DNA of 64,000 nucleotides. Origin: Colletotrichum lupini. Taxonomy: Eukaryota > Ascomycota > Sordariomycetes > Glomerellales > Glomerellaceae. Shown here piece after piece: positions 1-15,760 of this stretch. Each line of letters starts with the position of its first letter. The stretch's first letter is position 1. Below the pieces are notes generated by a model. The model was not told where the DNA came from, did not search any database, and saw only the letters and a program-made list of their open reading frames with translations. Where the stretch lies: the NCBI RefSeq assembly GCF_023278565.1, contig NC_064682.1:3720001-3784000 (forward strand). The letters are read 5' to 3'. The translations under genes were made by a program, and so were the position numbers.

Positions 1-3000
1 AGAGCTTAGTAACTTTAGGTAAAAAGCCGGTAATAAATATAATATAACCGTACCCGCTTTTACTATAGCTACGCTAATATAAGAGATTATTAAGAATAGA
101 TATACTACTATTATTTTAATAAAGTTTAATAGTAACGAAAAGGTAGTATTAAGGGTAAGTATTCCGTTTTAAAATAAGTAAGTACGGAGAGAACTCCTAA
201 AGCTTTTTAAGAGCGCTAGTTAGGATATTAATAGGGGATACTAATTATAAAGGGGATATGCTAGCTCGTATAAGGGTCGAGCTACTAAAAAGATATATCG
301 TAATAATAAAGCTAGTTAAAGTAGCTTTTTTATTATATATTAAACTATTTATCTAATTATATATTAAACTATTTATCTAATTATATTATTTAATATAACC
401 TTATATATAAATATATAAAATAGTATAATTATACTTTTACTAGGTCTATATAGTTATAGTATTATAATATTATAAGTAAATACCGCTATTATAAATACGA
501 GCTTACTAATAATTTAGACTAGAGGCCTATATTAAAGCCTTTATTAATAAAAAGAGTAGACATTTTTAATTACGAAAACTTATTATATATAGATATAGCT
601 ACGTATTATAATACTAGCGAGTGTATATCTACTTATATAGCTATATAAATTTAGACTATCTAACGATAGCTAATGCCTATAACGTAGCCTTTTTATTATT
701 AATCTCTAAGAGATTTGCTTTTCTAAAGAAAACGCTATATATATATAGCCCTAGCTTATTTAAATAAATATTTACGTTAAAATAATAGTATAGCGAGGTT
801 TAATAGTCTATATAGCCTAGTCCTTATATTTTAAAATAGTCGAAGCTATTTATACTACTATAAGTAGCGCTTATATATTTTATAGTATAGTCGTAGGGAT
901 CCGTAACTCCCTCGGGTAGGATTAGCTAGCTAATTATTAACTTTTATAGGTTTTTAAAAACGGAGATTATATTAAAGTATAATAAGAATACGTCGAGCGG
1001 CCCTAACTATATAACGCGACTTAAGCACCCCGTTTTTAGTATATTATAGGCTATTATAAAACTAATAATAGCGTTAATTTATACGCCGTTAAGTAGGATA
1101 ACTATGCCTATTTAATATAGGAAGTAAAAGAGAACCTTTTTAGGTATAGCTAATTAATAGCCGAGTATAACGAGACCTACTAGTGCGCACTAGGCCTTAG
1201 GAGTGGTTATTAATATAATAAATAGACCGGACGAGGTTAATAAAAAGCGGGTTTAGTTATGCCGCTTATTAATTTATAGTTAATAGATATAAACTTAACG
1301 GTAATAAACTAGGTTAGATAAAGGAGTAAACTTCTTAATACTCTAAGTTATTAATTAACTTATACCGTTACGTAAAGTAACTAGATATAGTATACTACTT
1401 AAAGTAATTCTAGGGCCGCTAATCTAGCTTTAATATAACTAAGGGTGCGTTATTAAATCTAAAACGAGCTCCCTTTTAATTATAATATATATACCCTAGA
1501 TCGAAGAGCGGCTTCTAGGGTATATAAAGATTTACTAATTTAGTAATAACTTTACCGCAAGGTCTTAAAAGAATATTTATAGCTATATATATATATATAA
1601 GCTAAAATATAATATTATAACGTCCTATTAAGATACTATTCGAAAAGAGCATTTCTACTTTTAAGGTATTACTAACTAACTAAAATATCCCTAAAGTTTT
1701 TGCGTTTATTTAACGTTATAAGTAAATAGGTTTTTTTTATATTACCCTATATAGAGCGACCGGTGCTTCCTAAGAGTAGCCTTTAAATAACGTTCCGCCC
1801 CCCGCTTATTTTAAAAAAACGAATAAAATAAATTTAATCCCGTATTACTAATAATAACTAACCGTTATTTTATTAATTTATAATAGGGGCTCGCTAGGCT
1901 TTAAACGCCGCATTTTATAATAAAAAACGTTAAATAGGGCGTCTTAAAAAACCTATTAAAATAAAGATTAAGTAGTACGGTTCTAGTTATAATATCGATA
2001 TATATACTATTATTAAAGCAGATAAAATAATAAAATAAAAAAGCTTTACTAAAACTAATATACTAGCTATAAAACCTCTTTAGTTTATTTATTATATAAA
2101 CTTAAATAGCACGGCGGCTAGTCGTTTTTTAATTAGAAATATATTAAAGAAGTTCTAATTTATTAAGAGAAATAGGAGTACGGCTACGAGCGCGGATAGA
2201 AAATAAGAATATTAATATAAATTACGGTATTATATTATTATATTATTACGAGTTATAATAGGTATTAATAAGTATAAAATATAGAATAAGAGGCTTATAT
2301 TAAATTAAGAAGAATGCGAAGAAGAACGAAAATTTTATAATTAGGACGAAAGTAAGAACTACTTAATAATATATTTTATAAACCGATCGTAGAAAAGTAA
2401 CCCTGTTCCCGATTCGTAATATATTTTAAATTTAGATATTATATATAAATAAAAAACGCTACGACTTGCGGGCTTATAGCTTAGAGATTACGTTAGTATA
2501 GTCTAGTTAGTAGCTTTAATATAAAATAAATAGGCTTTTTATATCCCTGCTTATATATAACTTAAGTCTTTTTTTATATTTATTTTATATTATATTTAAA
2601 ATACTATTAGTTATAATATAATACTACGTAGGACTAGACGTAAAAAGAAATTAAGTAAAGAAAATAAGGCCTCTTAATTTTTTTACGTAGTTATTTACTT
2701 AAGAAAGACCGATATTAAAAGAGGAGTAGGTTTAACGTTCTTATTAAAAATACTTCTATTATTAACGTTATTAAGAGCAAAGCCCTATTACGAAATAAGC
2801 TAGTTATTAAGATTATAAAATAATAAGAAGAGCGGCTTATTATAAATAGCGGGAGAAGAGTTAGCTACGTTTAATAAGTATTTATTAATAAGCCCGGTTT
2901 AAAAATATAAACTATTTTTATAAGAGCTACTTAGTATTTAATACTCTATTAGCTTAAATATATAGGTTCCGTATTTAGTATACTATTTAAAATAGTAATT

Positions 3001-6000
3001 ATAAAATACGTAAAAAAAGGCCGAATTATAAACTATTACGCTAAGAACCTCGAAGTATTATTCACTATATATAGACCGTAAAAAATAAGTACTTAAGTTA
3101 ATTAGTAACTATTTACTACTTTATAGTATTTAAAAAGACCTATTTTATAAACGTAATATATAAATAGATAGGACATATCTAGGCTAAAAGGCTAGTAGAG
3201 CCCGTATTATAATAACCGCTAAATATTTATTCCTAAAGGTCTATATTTAAGGACGTTATATTTAAAAACTGCCGTATATATATCGAGACTATATCGTTAA
3301 GGGTCGGTTCTTTAAAAAACGTTAGCTTTATAAGTAATAATAACAAATACGCCAACGTAATATAGACTTTAGTATTAGAATACTAATCTATATTTACTTA
3401 TTAATACTAGAAATTTATTAATAGTAATATAGTATTTACGGGCGGGGTATACGGTCTAATTATATTTTCTTAAATAGCCTCTATTTTATTATAGAGTATT
3501 AGTATAACCGTAGTAAGCGTTAAAAAATACTTTATTAAGATTTAAAAAAGTATTACTATTAGAGGGTTTACTAAGTATATTACTAAGTGTTTAGCTATGC
3601 TAGAGTAAGATATAAAGTATAAGGATATAAAGTACGTAACTAAGGAGATTATTATACTATATATATTAATAATTTAAACTTCGTACTTATTAATCTTCGC
3701 TAAATTAGGTATATTAAACTTACGTATATAGTACTAAGTACTAGTTATTAATAGCATTATAGCTATAAAAATAGCTATTAGTTTCTATACTAAATTATAT
3801 AAGTCCGCGTATTAGAAAAGGGTTCGGGTTAGTAAAGCAAAAGCGCTATAAGTAATAAAAAGAATAATAATACTTAATTAGTAGCTAAAAGGGTATAAAG
3901 CTCTATTAATATAAAGACGAGCGTCGGAGTTAGGGGAGTAGTTAATACGTATGTAAAAAACGACGCTTATTTATATTTAGAGCGCGATTTAGGTTATAAT
4001 TAGCTACGGGGCTTTTTAATAATAATATTATATTATAGCTACTTTTAAATAAGCCGGCTGTCCGGGATAATCCCCTACTATTAGCCCTTATTATAATAAG
4101 TAATTAATATATAATATTAAATAAATAGGCTTCGTTACTTAGATATTGCTTTTTATCTTAAAAAAGAAGTAATTAATATATTATAGCTTTATTTAAAGTA
4201 ATATAACTAATTAGGCGCGTAATTATAAAATAGTTTTAAGTCTCTGCGCGGGCTAAGTAGCTTTAAAAACCTTTTTAATAATATTTCTATTTATTAACCT
4301 AAAAATATAAGGGTATCTAGTTCTTAGTAATTACTATCGGGTCCTTACCGTTCGCTATATTAATAAATAACGCTAATAAAGACGTCCGAACGGTCCGGGG
4401 TAAATACGTAGTTAGTTAGTATTCTACCCTTAACTTCGGCCTTAATAAGCTTATATATATTATTAAGTTATTAATTTATCTTACTTAGTAATAAATACGT
4501 AGTACGGCTATATAAGTTAAAGTTAAATTTCTATAAGCGAATTTCTATAAGATATATATCTTTCTTAATTTATAGACCTTTTTATTTATTTATATTTAAT
4601 AACTCTGTATAAGGACCTAGTATAAGAACTTAATTAAATATCGTAAGGCTAGCGGGAGATACTATCCGTTACCGGTTTTAATAAAAACTCGTATACTAGC
4701 TAGTATAATAATAATATATCTTAATACTATTTTATATTTACTTTTTAAATATAACCTATTCGAGGGGCCTTAAGTTATATCTTAATAACGAGTATTATAA
4801 AGGTATTATATATCGTTTTTTTTAAAGTAGCTAGTAGCATAGAATATAGAAATATTTTAAAAACCCCTAGCCCTTATTATAATATAGTACGTAAGTTATT
4901 AATTCGTTACTCTTTTAATAAAATAAGCTACTATAAGCTCGAACTATAATATAATAGTTTATATTATCGCTATCTTTTTAAATATTTAACGTAAACTATT
5001 AGCTCGGGCCCTAGTAGCGCAAAAGGTCCCTAGAGCTTATAAACTAAGGCCGTTTTAATAACTCGGCTATTTTAGCTTCGTATTAAAAATCTCTAACTTA
5101 ATTTATAAATATAATTACGAAATAAAGCTCGTAGTAGTCTTTACTAAGCGCAAGTTACTCGAGATTAGATCCGAAGAAAATAGGATTAGCTTTAAAATTA
5201 GCGGCTATTTTATACTATATATTATCCTTAAAAAAGATGTTTATAATATAGTTGAGTACTTCCTTTACTAACCTAGGTATTTAGGAAAATATAAAGAGCG
5301 TTAAGTTAAAGCTAAGCTCTTACTAAACCGTAATTAGAAATTGCCCTTATATATAATATATTAAAAAGGTATATAACGCTTAATAATATATCTATTTCGT
5401 TATTATATTACCATAGAGCCTATTTTAGCTAGTAATTAGTAATAATAATATTAATTGCGTATACTAGTTAAGAAGGGCATTTTTAGCTTATTAGTAAAGT
5501 ATCTCTTTTAGTATATTAGTAATAATTCAGGATTAAAGAGGCTTAATTTCTAATATTAACGAGATATATTTAAATAGCTTATTAAAAATAGAAGTAAGTT
5601 ACGGAAAAGAGGTTTAAAATACTATTTAAGCGTTAAAAACTAGACGTTATTAGAGACGGATTACTTACGACGCCTCTAAATAGCGACGTTAAAGGGCTTA
5701 AGCTATACTTAATAGTAGCGTAGTACCCTTATAACTCTTAATAATAAAGGTAATTTACGTAAATAATAGTAGTAGTATATATAGTTATATATATAGGTAT
5801 AAATTCTCTATTCCTTTTTATAATATTATAAAATAAAAATAGACTTAGTAAATCTTAGTATAAACTATATATATTTATTATTAAAGCTAACCTCCGGGAT
5901 TATATAATAGCTACTTCTACTTTAACTCTAACTTAATAATTTTAAAGTTATAGCCTTTTTAAATTTATCTAACGGGGGCTAAGAGCACGTTAAGGTTATT

Positions 6001-9000
6001 TTTTATTAATAGCGAGTCTAATCCGTTACTAATCTATACTTCTATATTTTCTTTCTATTAAGGTTTAAATAAATAGCTAGAGCCTAATCTCTCCTCTACT
6101 AATATAGTATTTATTTTATTTATAACGCTCTTAAAACGGGCGAAAGTATCTCGAAGCTATGCTATAACTTATTTAACGTTAAATATAAAAGTAGTTCTTA
6201 TAAGAGCTAAGCTTTTTTAATAATTAAGTTTTTATTTAAAGCGGCCGGAGTCTTTTATAAGTTCTTTTAAACGTTCTTTTTTATTAACTAGTGCTTTTTA
6301 AGATTATATAATATTATTTACGAGGTTAGTTACGTAGGTTAATTTACTTAAGGCTACGATTATATTATTTATATTACTTAGTAAGCGTAATAGACCGTTT
6401 AATTAGCGAGGGTACTTTAAAAGTCTAGCCGCTATATTAGATTATTATTAAAATAAAATAGAGTATTAATAAGTTACTAAGCGAGGTACGTAATATAGAT
6501 TATTATATTTAAGGATAGACGCTACGTTTATTAAATACGAAATTAAAGCTAAATATAGACGAGATATAATTTTTATAAGTCCTAGTAAAGTTAACTAACC
6601 TATATTAAGCTACTTCTATTATTAACTTAATATACAAAGAACTAGAGCTTTTATAAATAGGCAAGTTAGTAAACGATCTCGTTTCGATATAGTATACTTA
6701 TAAATAAATACTATATATATATACTATATAGCGTAGTTATAAATTTTAAAACCCCTCTATAGCCCTATTATTATTATAAATATTATATAAAAACGGCTAT
6801 TTATATAAAACGCTAGCGGTCGAGCCGTTAGTAGTTTTTATAAAATCCGGTTATATAAAACCTCGCTTCTTAAAAAATAGTATTAGATATTAATATAGGC
6901 TTATATATATAAAGAGTATAACATACCTTATTTAAAAAGAAATTTAGTCTAGAGCCCTAGTATTAATAATATAAATCTCGTTATTAGTAATAGTATAAGC
7001 TAGTTTACTAAATTATTATAAACGCACTAAAAAAGATTATAGATTTTATATAGTAAGAGGCGTACTATTATATTACTATAAGAGTTTCTTACTAATAAAT
7101 ATTAAGACTAACCTACTTAAATAAAATAAGTAATACTACTTCGCTATTTACTTAATAATTAATTACTTTTATAGCAGGCTAACCGATAATACGTAGTACC
7201 CGCTACTAAATAGAGTTAAAAAAGATATAAATAGTACTATAGGAAATTAGTTTATTACTTATATTATAAGCTATTTATATAAGCTATTATAAAATAAAGA
7301 GTTCGTTATTAAGGTCGCCGCGCTCTTAGCGTACTTAAAAATCCGCAAAGCGCTTAAGGAATATAATAACGGCCCGTTAAATAATAAAACTAACTTATTA
7401 TTCGAATTTAATAAGGTACTAAACTTTAACTTCGGAAATATCCTTATTATTATTAAAGTGCTTAAATAGGTTTTAATATTTTCTGTACGGATTTAGGAAA
7501 TTTATATATTAAAAAATACCGTTTACCCCGGGACTTTACTAGCGACTTTTAATCTTTATAATAATTTAGTATTAAGAAAGATATTATATATATACTACTA
7601 CGTATAAATCTTATTCTCTAATATTTATAAGGTAACTATATACTAGATACGGGCCGTTCTTTAAATAAGTTTTATAAATACGGCCGAGCTATTTTTTAAT
7701 ACGCTTAGTAACGACGAGTTAGAAATAAGAGGGTATTTAATATATAACGTAAACAAGGACCTATTTAATAGCAAGGGCGACAAGTCTTACCGTTCTAATA
7801 TATTTAACGTTAAATCTAGCGAAAACTTAGACCTATTAAAAAGAGGGCGGTTAAATAACGATTATAGTAATTTAAACGTTTTAAATAAAAGTTACGGGCT
7901 TAGTATAGAAGAAGACGATAGCGATATAGAGTAAATATAGAGTAGTTACTAAGTTTATTACGTATAAGCGTGTATTATTTAATAATTATCTTATAACTAT
8001 CCTTAGAAATTTTTATATTCCTTTATATTCCTTTTATATCGTTTACTTATAAAGAGATAACCTGCCCCGGTATTTTTTAAACGTCTAAAGAGTGTTCTAT
8101 ATACTATACTCTATATTTTATATTACGTAACGAAAATCCTACCCTTAAAGCCGTAGTATATATAATATATTAGTATTATTAATAATAGCTTATATAAAGT
8201 CCTAAATTACTTAGTTACTTTTAAGCTAGGTTATAAAGTACGAAATATTAAGAGACGAAGCCTAATAGTACTACGAAACTCGTAATAAAAGAATAGAGGT
8301 ATAAGATAAGAGATAAGTTTATAAACTATTTATTAATAGCATAATTAGCTTTTTATTATTAGCACCTTAGTATAAGAAGTAAGTTATATTAACTATACTA
8401 TAATTAGAACTAAAAATACTTTTTTAAACTATATATACCCCGTTTATTTTATTAAATCTCTCTCGTAGCGGAGCGACCTCTAGTTATAAAATACTACCTC
8501 GGTTAGTATTAAAATACCGGTAATACCGTCGCTAACGTTTATATAAATATCTCTAAGCTTCTTATTAACGTCTTATATGTAATATCTTATCGATTTTAGA
8601 CTCTTAGAGTATTAGTTTTTTAGCTTATTATTACCGTTATAAATATAACGTCGGCCGTTAAGATTTTCTTATAAGTCCCGTTATATATTATAAATAATTA
8701 TAATATTAGCTAGGCTTTCGTTGCGCTAAAGTATTTAATATTTAGTCTAAGTATATTAATAGTATATTTATTACGTCGGCTTATAATCTAAAAGACATAA
8801 CCACATATATCTATTTTAATATTACTATCTAATCGGAGCTTTCGATATATATATAAACGAACTACCCGTTTAATAATTAACTAAGTTCGCCCCGCTATTT
8901 CCTTTTTAAAAGCCTATTTAACTTTTTAAAGCTATAGCGATAATAAAAGGGGCCCTATGCAAAGGGTACCCTAAAGTATTGCGAAAGACGGAAGTTTAAT

Positions 9001-12000
9001 AAATACTTATTATTAACTATAGTTTTATACTATTCGTTATAACGCTTTATTTATTTATAAGTAAATAATATACGGGTAGTTTATAAAAGGACGACTATAT
9101 AACTACCCTCGTAGTAATACCTAACCCTAACTCTCTAAAAAACCCTTTTTAATATTATTTATTAAGCACTCCTTATTACCTTAGCCGCGGTCTATTTATA
9201 TATTATAAATATTAGTTTCGGTATATATTACTAAATAATACTAGTTAGTAATAGGGTCGTTATTTAAAAAGTTCGGTAATCTAGGGCCGCTAGGTATTTA
9301 TAAATCTTAGTATCCCGTCCTAACGCCGAGTTAGATATTATATATTAGAACTTTAATTTATACTATTTTTTAAGCTATTATAAAGCTATCGATCGTGCTC
9401 TTTTTTAGCTATATTTCCCTATCCGAGACCTTTTAGAGGATCGCTTAGGGCCTCTAGGTTATTTTATTACTATATAGTACGCTCTTTATTATCTTATTCG
9501 TAACGTAATACGTACTTATATAGTTAATATAAGACTATATTATTATTAACTACCGATGTTTAAACTTATAAACTATAGGCTATAGTAGTAGCGGACTTAT
9601 TATAGTAAAGGATATTACTATTTTACTCTTACCGATCCCCTACGTATAGCGGCTTAAGATTTCTTTTTAGTAATACCTAGCTATTATCGCGCTCTTTAGT
9701 ATTAGTTTATTATAAATAAGGTTATACTTCTTAGTAAAAAAGTAGGAGGGGAAGGCTTATATAGGAAATAGCGCATACGTAACGTTAGTAATCCGGGTTA
9801 AATACTTAGTAAAGTATAATACTACGTTCGACGAGACGTAGGACTATATTAATATTATAATATAGTCGTTTATTAAGTAGTTAATAGCGATACTATATAC
9901 GAGCCTACTTAGCTTACGTTTACTACTTATTAACGTCTAGCCCCGACGTTAGTTTATAGCGTTAGAGAGCTTTTTTAATAAGGATAATTTAAAAAACTAG
10001 ACCCGGTTTATTAATAAACTAAGGTAATATAAGACGTAAATATATAGAAATAGCGGCCTCGGACCGTAGTATATAGGTAACGGCGTACTTATAATAACTA
10101 TAATTAAGGTTAATTAGTAGTTTTACGTAGCTCTCGACGTGCCGCCCTTCTTACTACCTACCTATTCTAAATATAATAATAATATATAATAATAAGTTAT
10201 AAGAAAAGGGATAATTAAATAGTATTTTTTATAAATTTATAATAAGCTATAATAAGCTATAATAATCGATAACGAAGGGTTATTACTAGGGCATATTATT
10301 ATAAGTTATTTATAAAAGGAAAGCGACGCGAAGTCGAAGTACGTAGAAACATTACTATTAATAAGCGTTAGCATTTAACTAGTATCTAGCTACTTAAAAG
10401 CGGCGTAATAAGTTATAAAATAAGTTATATAGCGACGAGTTTAAAATATAAATTAAGTATAGTATTTTTATATAGAGATAGAAATTATTATATATATTCT
10501 GAAAATTATATTAAAAAGGCTACTAATACTTTAGCTACCGTTTTCGAGGCTGTATTATTGCTAAGGCTTTATATTATAATAGCGTTTTTGTTATATAAAC
10601 TTTTAGGCCTTTTAGTAAGTAGTACTTTTAATAAGTAATAAGATCTCCGTAGCTTTTTAGTATAGTAAACACTTAAATTTTACCTATTTCTCTTTTGATT
10701 ACGTAAAGCTATAGCCCTACTTCTTTACTTATAAGTAGTTCGCTAAGCGGTCTTTTTACTATAATTTAATTCTAGTACTAAACTAGTAATAAATAGCAAA
10801 TTAATAAAATAGGGAGTTAAAGACGACCTAATACTAACGACTATTAGTGCTCCTCGAGCGCTATAAGAACGTACTTTATATACTATATAATAAGATAAAT
10901 AGTAATTAACGAACTCTAAAGCCCGCTATATTTTATAATAATACGAGTAAAGCCCGTCCTACGTTACGCTTAGCCGGTTTAAATACTTAGAGCCGTAGCC
11001 GATTTTAATTTTTTAGTTCGTTTATTAATACGACGGAGGCCGTTCTTTTTAAATACCGTTAGTTAGGGAAGTTAAATAGGTACTTATAGCTTTATAAGAA
11101 ATAAGCCTACTAAGGCCCGGTCTCGATTTTAAAAAGGGGGTAGGCTTTTTTAATATATATTTAATAATAATATAAAAGTAATAATTAATTACTAACTACG
11201 GCATAGCCCATAAGCCCCTTATATAATAATAATTAAAATCGGCTTTTTACCCTAAATAGCCCCGACTCTCTTATTTAACGTAAAAATAGGTCTTTAATAA
11301 CGAGATATATACTTAAATCCTACTACTAATAAAATAAAACGTAGTACTATATAGCGGTATAAATCTATAATAGCTCGTAGTTTTTTATTAATAAATCTTT
11401 AATAATAACCGATTCGTAATAAGCGCACAATAAAAAAAGTGCGTTTATTTTTAGGGGGGATTTTATTTCTAGCGCTAAATACTATATTATTAATAACTAA
11501 GAGATTATAAATAAGAAAAGTAATAAGCTATAGTTTATAAATAAGAGCATAAAATAAGAGCGTTTATTAAATAAGTAGATTCGTCGGATTTATTAGCGCT
11601 TATAAGTATAGCTAAACGCCTCGACTATTTAATCTAAATATAAGGCTTACTTATTATTAAGTAGTAAATAACTCGATCCGATAGACCCTATTCGCACGTC
11701 CCCCTTTCTTTTTAAGTATATATCTCCTCGACCCCCTTTATTATTATATAACTATATATTTTATAAGGACGAGAGCGTAAGCTAGAGTAGTAAGTAGTCC
11801 TAGCCGTAATTGGTATTAATATAATATAATACGTTATATTAAAACTTTAGCCTAGACCCGGCCTTTTTATACCTAACTAAAATAGCCGTTAAATTATTAC
11901 CGTCCGTTAATAAGTAGTTAAACAAAAGTAAGTAAAAAATAATATATACGTAACTTATCTATATCGCACTCTATAATATAAAAAGAAAGGCGATGGGGCT

Positions 12001-15000
12001 AGGTAAACTTTATTACTAGTTTAAATAAAATACTAAGAGAGCTAATAAAAGAAGTAAAAGATAAGAAAATAGCGTTCGTTCGAACCTAAATATAAATAAA
12101 ATATATTAGCGAGTTATACTAGCGTTATAACGGTTTAGTTTTTTTTACTAAGTAGTAATCTATATTATATAGGCTTTTAAATAAATAAAACGATAAGGCT
12201 CCTTTTAATAGCTTATAGAGGTAGGGTTAACGGAATTTTAATTAACGCATAAACCCCGGACGGATTACTAAGTAGGTTATAAAATAAAAGTAGAGGGGTT
12301 ATATAAATAAAGAATTAGCGTTATATTACCCTCTCTATTTTATACGTCCTCTTTATAAAATTACTTAAAGGAAAACGTATTTAGAAGTAATTATAATAAT
12401 AATAGGTTTTAATTATTTAACGGCGACTTTATATTACTTAAGAGGAGCTAGCCTAAAAGCGGAACCTTTATCAATTATCCTATACTAATACTAATTATTT
12501 TAACGTAAAATAGCTTAAAATATATATATAATCCGCTATAGGCTTAGAACTTAAATAATAAGCGCTACGTTTACTAGCCTTACTATAGTTACTTCTATAG
12601 CTAATAATAATTTTATTAAATAGACGTAAATAATATATTATTATTATATACCTTAATAGCGTTTATTTTTATATAGACGAGTATAAGTACGGGCTCTAGT
12701 CCGCTATTAAAAACGTTTATATAATAAGAGATCTAATAGTTAAGTCTAGTTTTAATAAACTAAGAGTACGTTATAATACTAAGGGGTATAGAGGGGCTAT
12801 TATCTAAACGGCGTAAAAATAAAAATATAAATAATAAATAAGAAATATACTATTATATTAAAAAATATATATACTAATCCGATTTTCCCGCTCTTAATAT
12901 ATATTAAAATACTCGCTTATAAAGCCGGATAGACCTACGCTTAACTTTAAATAAAAATTAGGATATAAATAGCTTTAGAGTATTAATAATTAAATCGTAA
13001 ACGATTATAGATTTATCTAGGTCGTCGGGGCTAAGGTTTATTTACCTAGCCTATTTTAGCTTTTAAGTTACTTTTTATACTATATATAAAATAAATACGT
13101 GCCTCGTTTACCTAGTATAGCTAACGACCCTTATTTAGTACGTAATATAACTTATTATAAATATATTAGTTAGTTGCGCGTAGTTATTAAAGACTAAGTA
13201 TACGTTATTAAAAGCTCGGATCGTACTTAGAGATTACTAAATAGTTTACTACGCCCGGATAGCTAATACCTAAGTATTTTTATAATAATTAAAAACGCAG
13301 CTAAGCGGGTTATTTTATAAAAACTCGGTATAAATATTATTAAGTTTAATACGACCCGGGGCTATAGTAAGATCTATTTTAATAAGGCTCTAATTAGCGC
13401 GTCTAGTATAAGGCTAACGCTAATTATTAATACTAACGTTCTGCCTTATAAGCAGCTCGGGAGGCTAAGGAAATCCACGCTCTATTATAAAGTCGTAATA
13501 AGGCTATTATTAATCTCTTATAATAAAAGTATTACGTTTATTATACCGTTTATAATACCGCTCGTAATAATAAAAGCTAGTAATTAAATTTATAATCGTA
13601 TACTTCTCCTATTTACTAATACTATATATCTTTTTACTAACGATATTAGTAGCGTAGAGGTCGTTACTTAGCGTTTTACGTTATAACTAAACCTCAGTAC
13701 GCTATTTATATTATTAATATAGCCCTAGTTAGTAATCGTTATAAACGGTAATAGAGAGGATTTTATATATAGTCGCTTATTATAGTTAATTCGTAAAAAG
13801 ATAAATACCTACGTATCCCAACGATTCTATAATATCCGCGTTATTAACCTAGTTAATAAAATACCTAAGTCTTTTTAACGCCGCCTTAATTCCCTATATT
13901 AAGATATACTTAGTAATAAGCTATTCTATATAACGGAAATAAAACGGGTTAAGCGCGTACTTATTAACTATTTCTTCTTAATTACTTACTTTATTAGCTT
14001 TTTTTATTATATTATAAAATACGTTAATAGTGCCGGCGCGCTACTCTTTAACTTTTTTACTATCTCTTAGCTTAATAACTTAATAATAGCGGATCTATTA
14101 GCGTACTTCGTAAGGTTCTTTACGTACTACGACTTTATTAATAACCTAAAAAGATTTGCTAAATTAATTATCGCTTTTAGCTTTATACTAAACTAGTACC
14201 CTCTAAGTATATACCGTATATTTACGGGTATATATAACCTTAGTCCTTATTAACGGCCCGTAATCTTCGATTTGCACGACGTTTTTTAAATATTTTATAA
14301 GGATATATATTATAATATATATAGTATTATTATCCTTACGTATAAAAGGTTTATTAACTTCCTCTTACCGTCTTAGTTTGCTAAGATAGTTAAGGCCTAA
14401 ATAGCCCGTATATTTTAATAACTAACGGTAAGCTAAGCCTTAGCGTTATTATATTAATAGCTTATTACCGCTTTTATAAAAAACTAAGTTTAGTTTTAAT
14501 TTAATAATATATATTACTTTTATTTACGGCGCGCCCTATAGGTCTTTCTTACGTACGGCTACGGTTATTATTAAAATTATATTAAGGTATTTAGTATTAT
14601 AAGCGCGGCCGATTTATAATTTATTGAAATAGCTAAGTATATTTTTTATAAATAAAACGTTAATATATAAATACGTATAAAGCCGGATATTGCGTCAGTA
14701 TAAGTCTTATATATTAATAATAACGGGACGCGGGGTAAGTACCCCTTTAAAGTATTAAAATAGCTTAAAAACGATATCGGGCTACTTAGCTATTTAATAT
14801 AATAGAACTTTAACGTCGTTTTTAAGACGAGCTTAGGTACGTTATAAGATATTATTATTATTATAATATAAATAAGGGCGACCCCCCTAGCTAACCGATC
14901 GTAATAAGTACTATTAGCGCCGGCGCCCTTTATATTAACGGGTAAATAGTAAATAAGTATATTGCTCGCTTTAAGTCCTTTTTAAACGACGCGTTTATAC

Positions 15001-15540
15001 CTCGCTAGGTTCTATTTATTCTTATTATAGGCCCTTTTATATAACTAATAATATAGATCCCCTTTTTTATTATAGTTATACGTACCGTAGCCTTACTTTT
15101 CTTTAATAATAGGTACTTATTAAAGTATATTAAAAAGGCTTTACGAAATATATTCGGCTTTAATAAAAGTATTATTAACTACTTAGCGGCCGATACAATA
15201 AGTACTATAGTTAGTATAATAGTTATTACTATATAAGACATAAGCGCCTATATTTTTATTAATTATAATAGAGTAGGCTAGTAGACCGGCGATCGTAATA
15301 GCCTCTCTATCTCCCTATTTTCGTTCCTATTTCTATCGAGGCTATTTAAAGCCCGCGAGCTAATACTAACGGACTATATAAATTATAAACTCTTAAAAAC
15401 GACTATTAATAGGGACCGTATAGCTTTATAAAAGATATTTATAGTTTTTAATATAGTTTTATACGAGGCCTATAGCTTTTAATAACTAAATAGCTAATCT
15501 AGTTTATAATATCTAATATATAACCGCTACTCTATAGTCC
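1..15540. repeat. RIP-degraded repeat block, unclassified
   Basis: Very AT-rich sequence in which CA and TG dinucleotides are almost absent and TA is abundant, the mark of repeat-induced point mutation. All six frames are densely stopped, mostly by TAA and TAG. I could not assign a transposon class from the residual coding signal. The one clear tail of a reading frame is given separately near 7.7-7.9 kb. A second stretch near 13.4 kb reads in plus frame as a short coherent peptide (LPYKQLGRLRKSTLYYK) that I do not recognise. No LTR from either family identified elsewhere in the window was seen here. Several nested elements are likely, given the length. Confidence 0.8.
7690..7934 (+). pseudogene. 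C-terminal end of a RIP-degraded repeat-encoded protein
   Basis: An open stretch of about 80 codons on the plus strand ends at TAA 7932-7934 with a strongly acidic tail (SIEEDDSDIE). It contains Asn/Lys/Ser-rich sequence such as YNVNKDLFNSKGDKSYRSNI. Further upstream the same strand carries other coding-like pieces in shifted frames, so this is probably the 3' end of a larger transposon gene. I do not recognise the family. The Asn and Lys excess fits G:C to A:T mutation of an originally less AT-rich gene. Confidence 0.4.
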
Positions 15541-15760
<220 letters not shown>
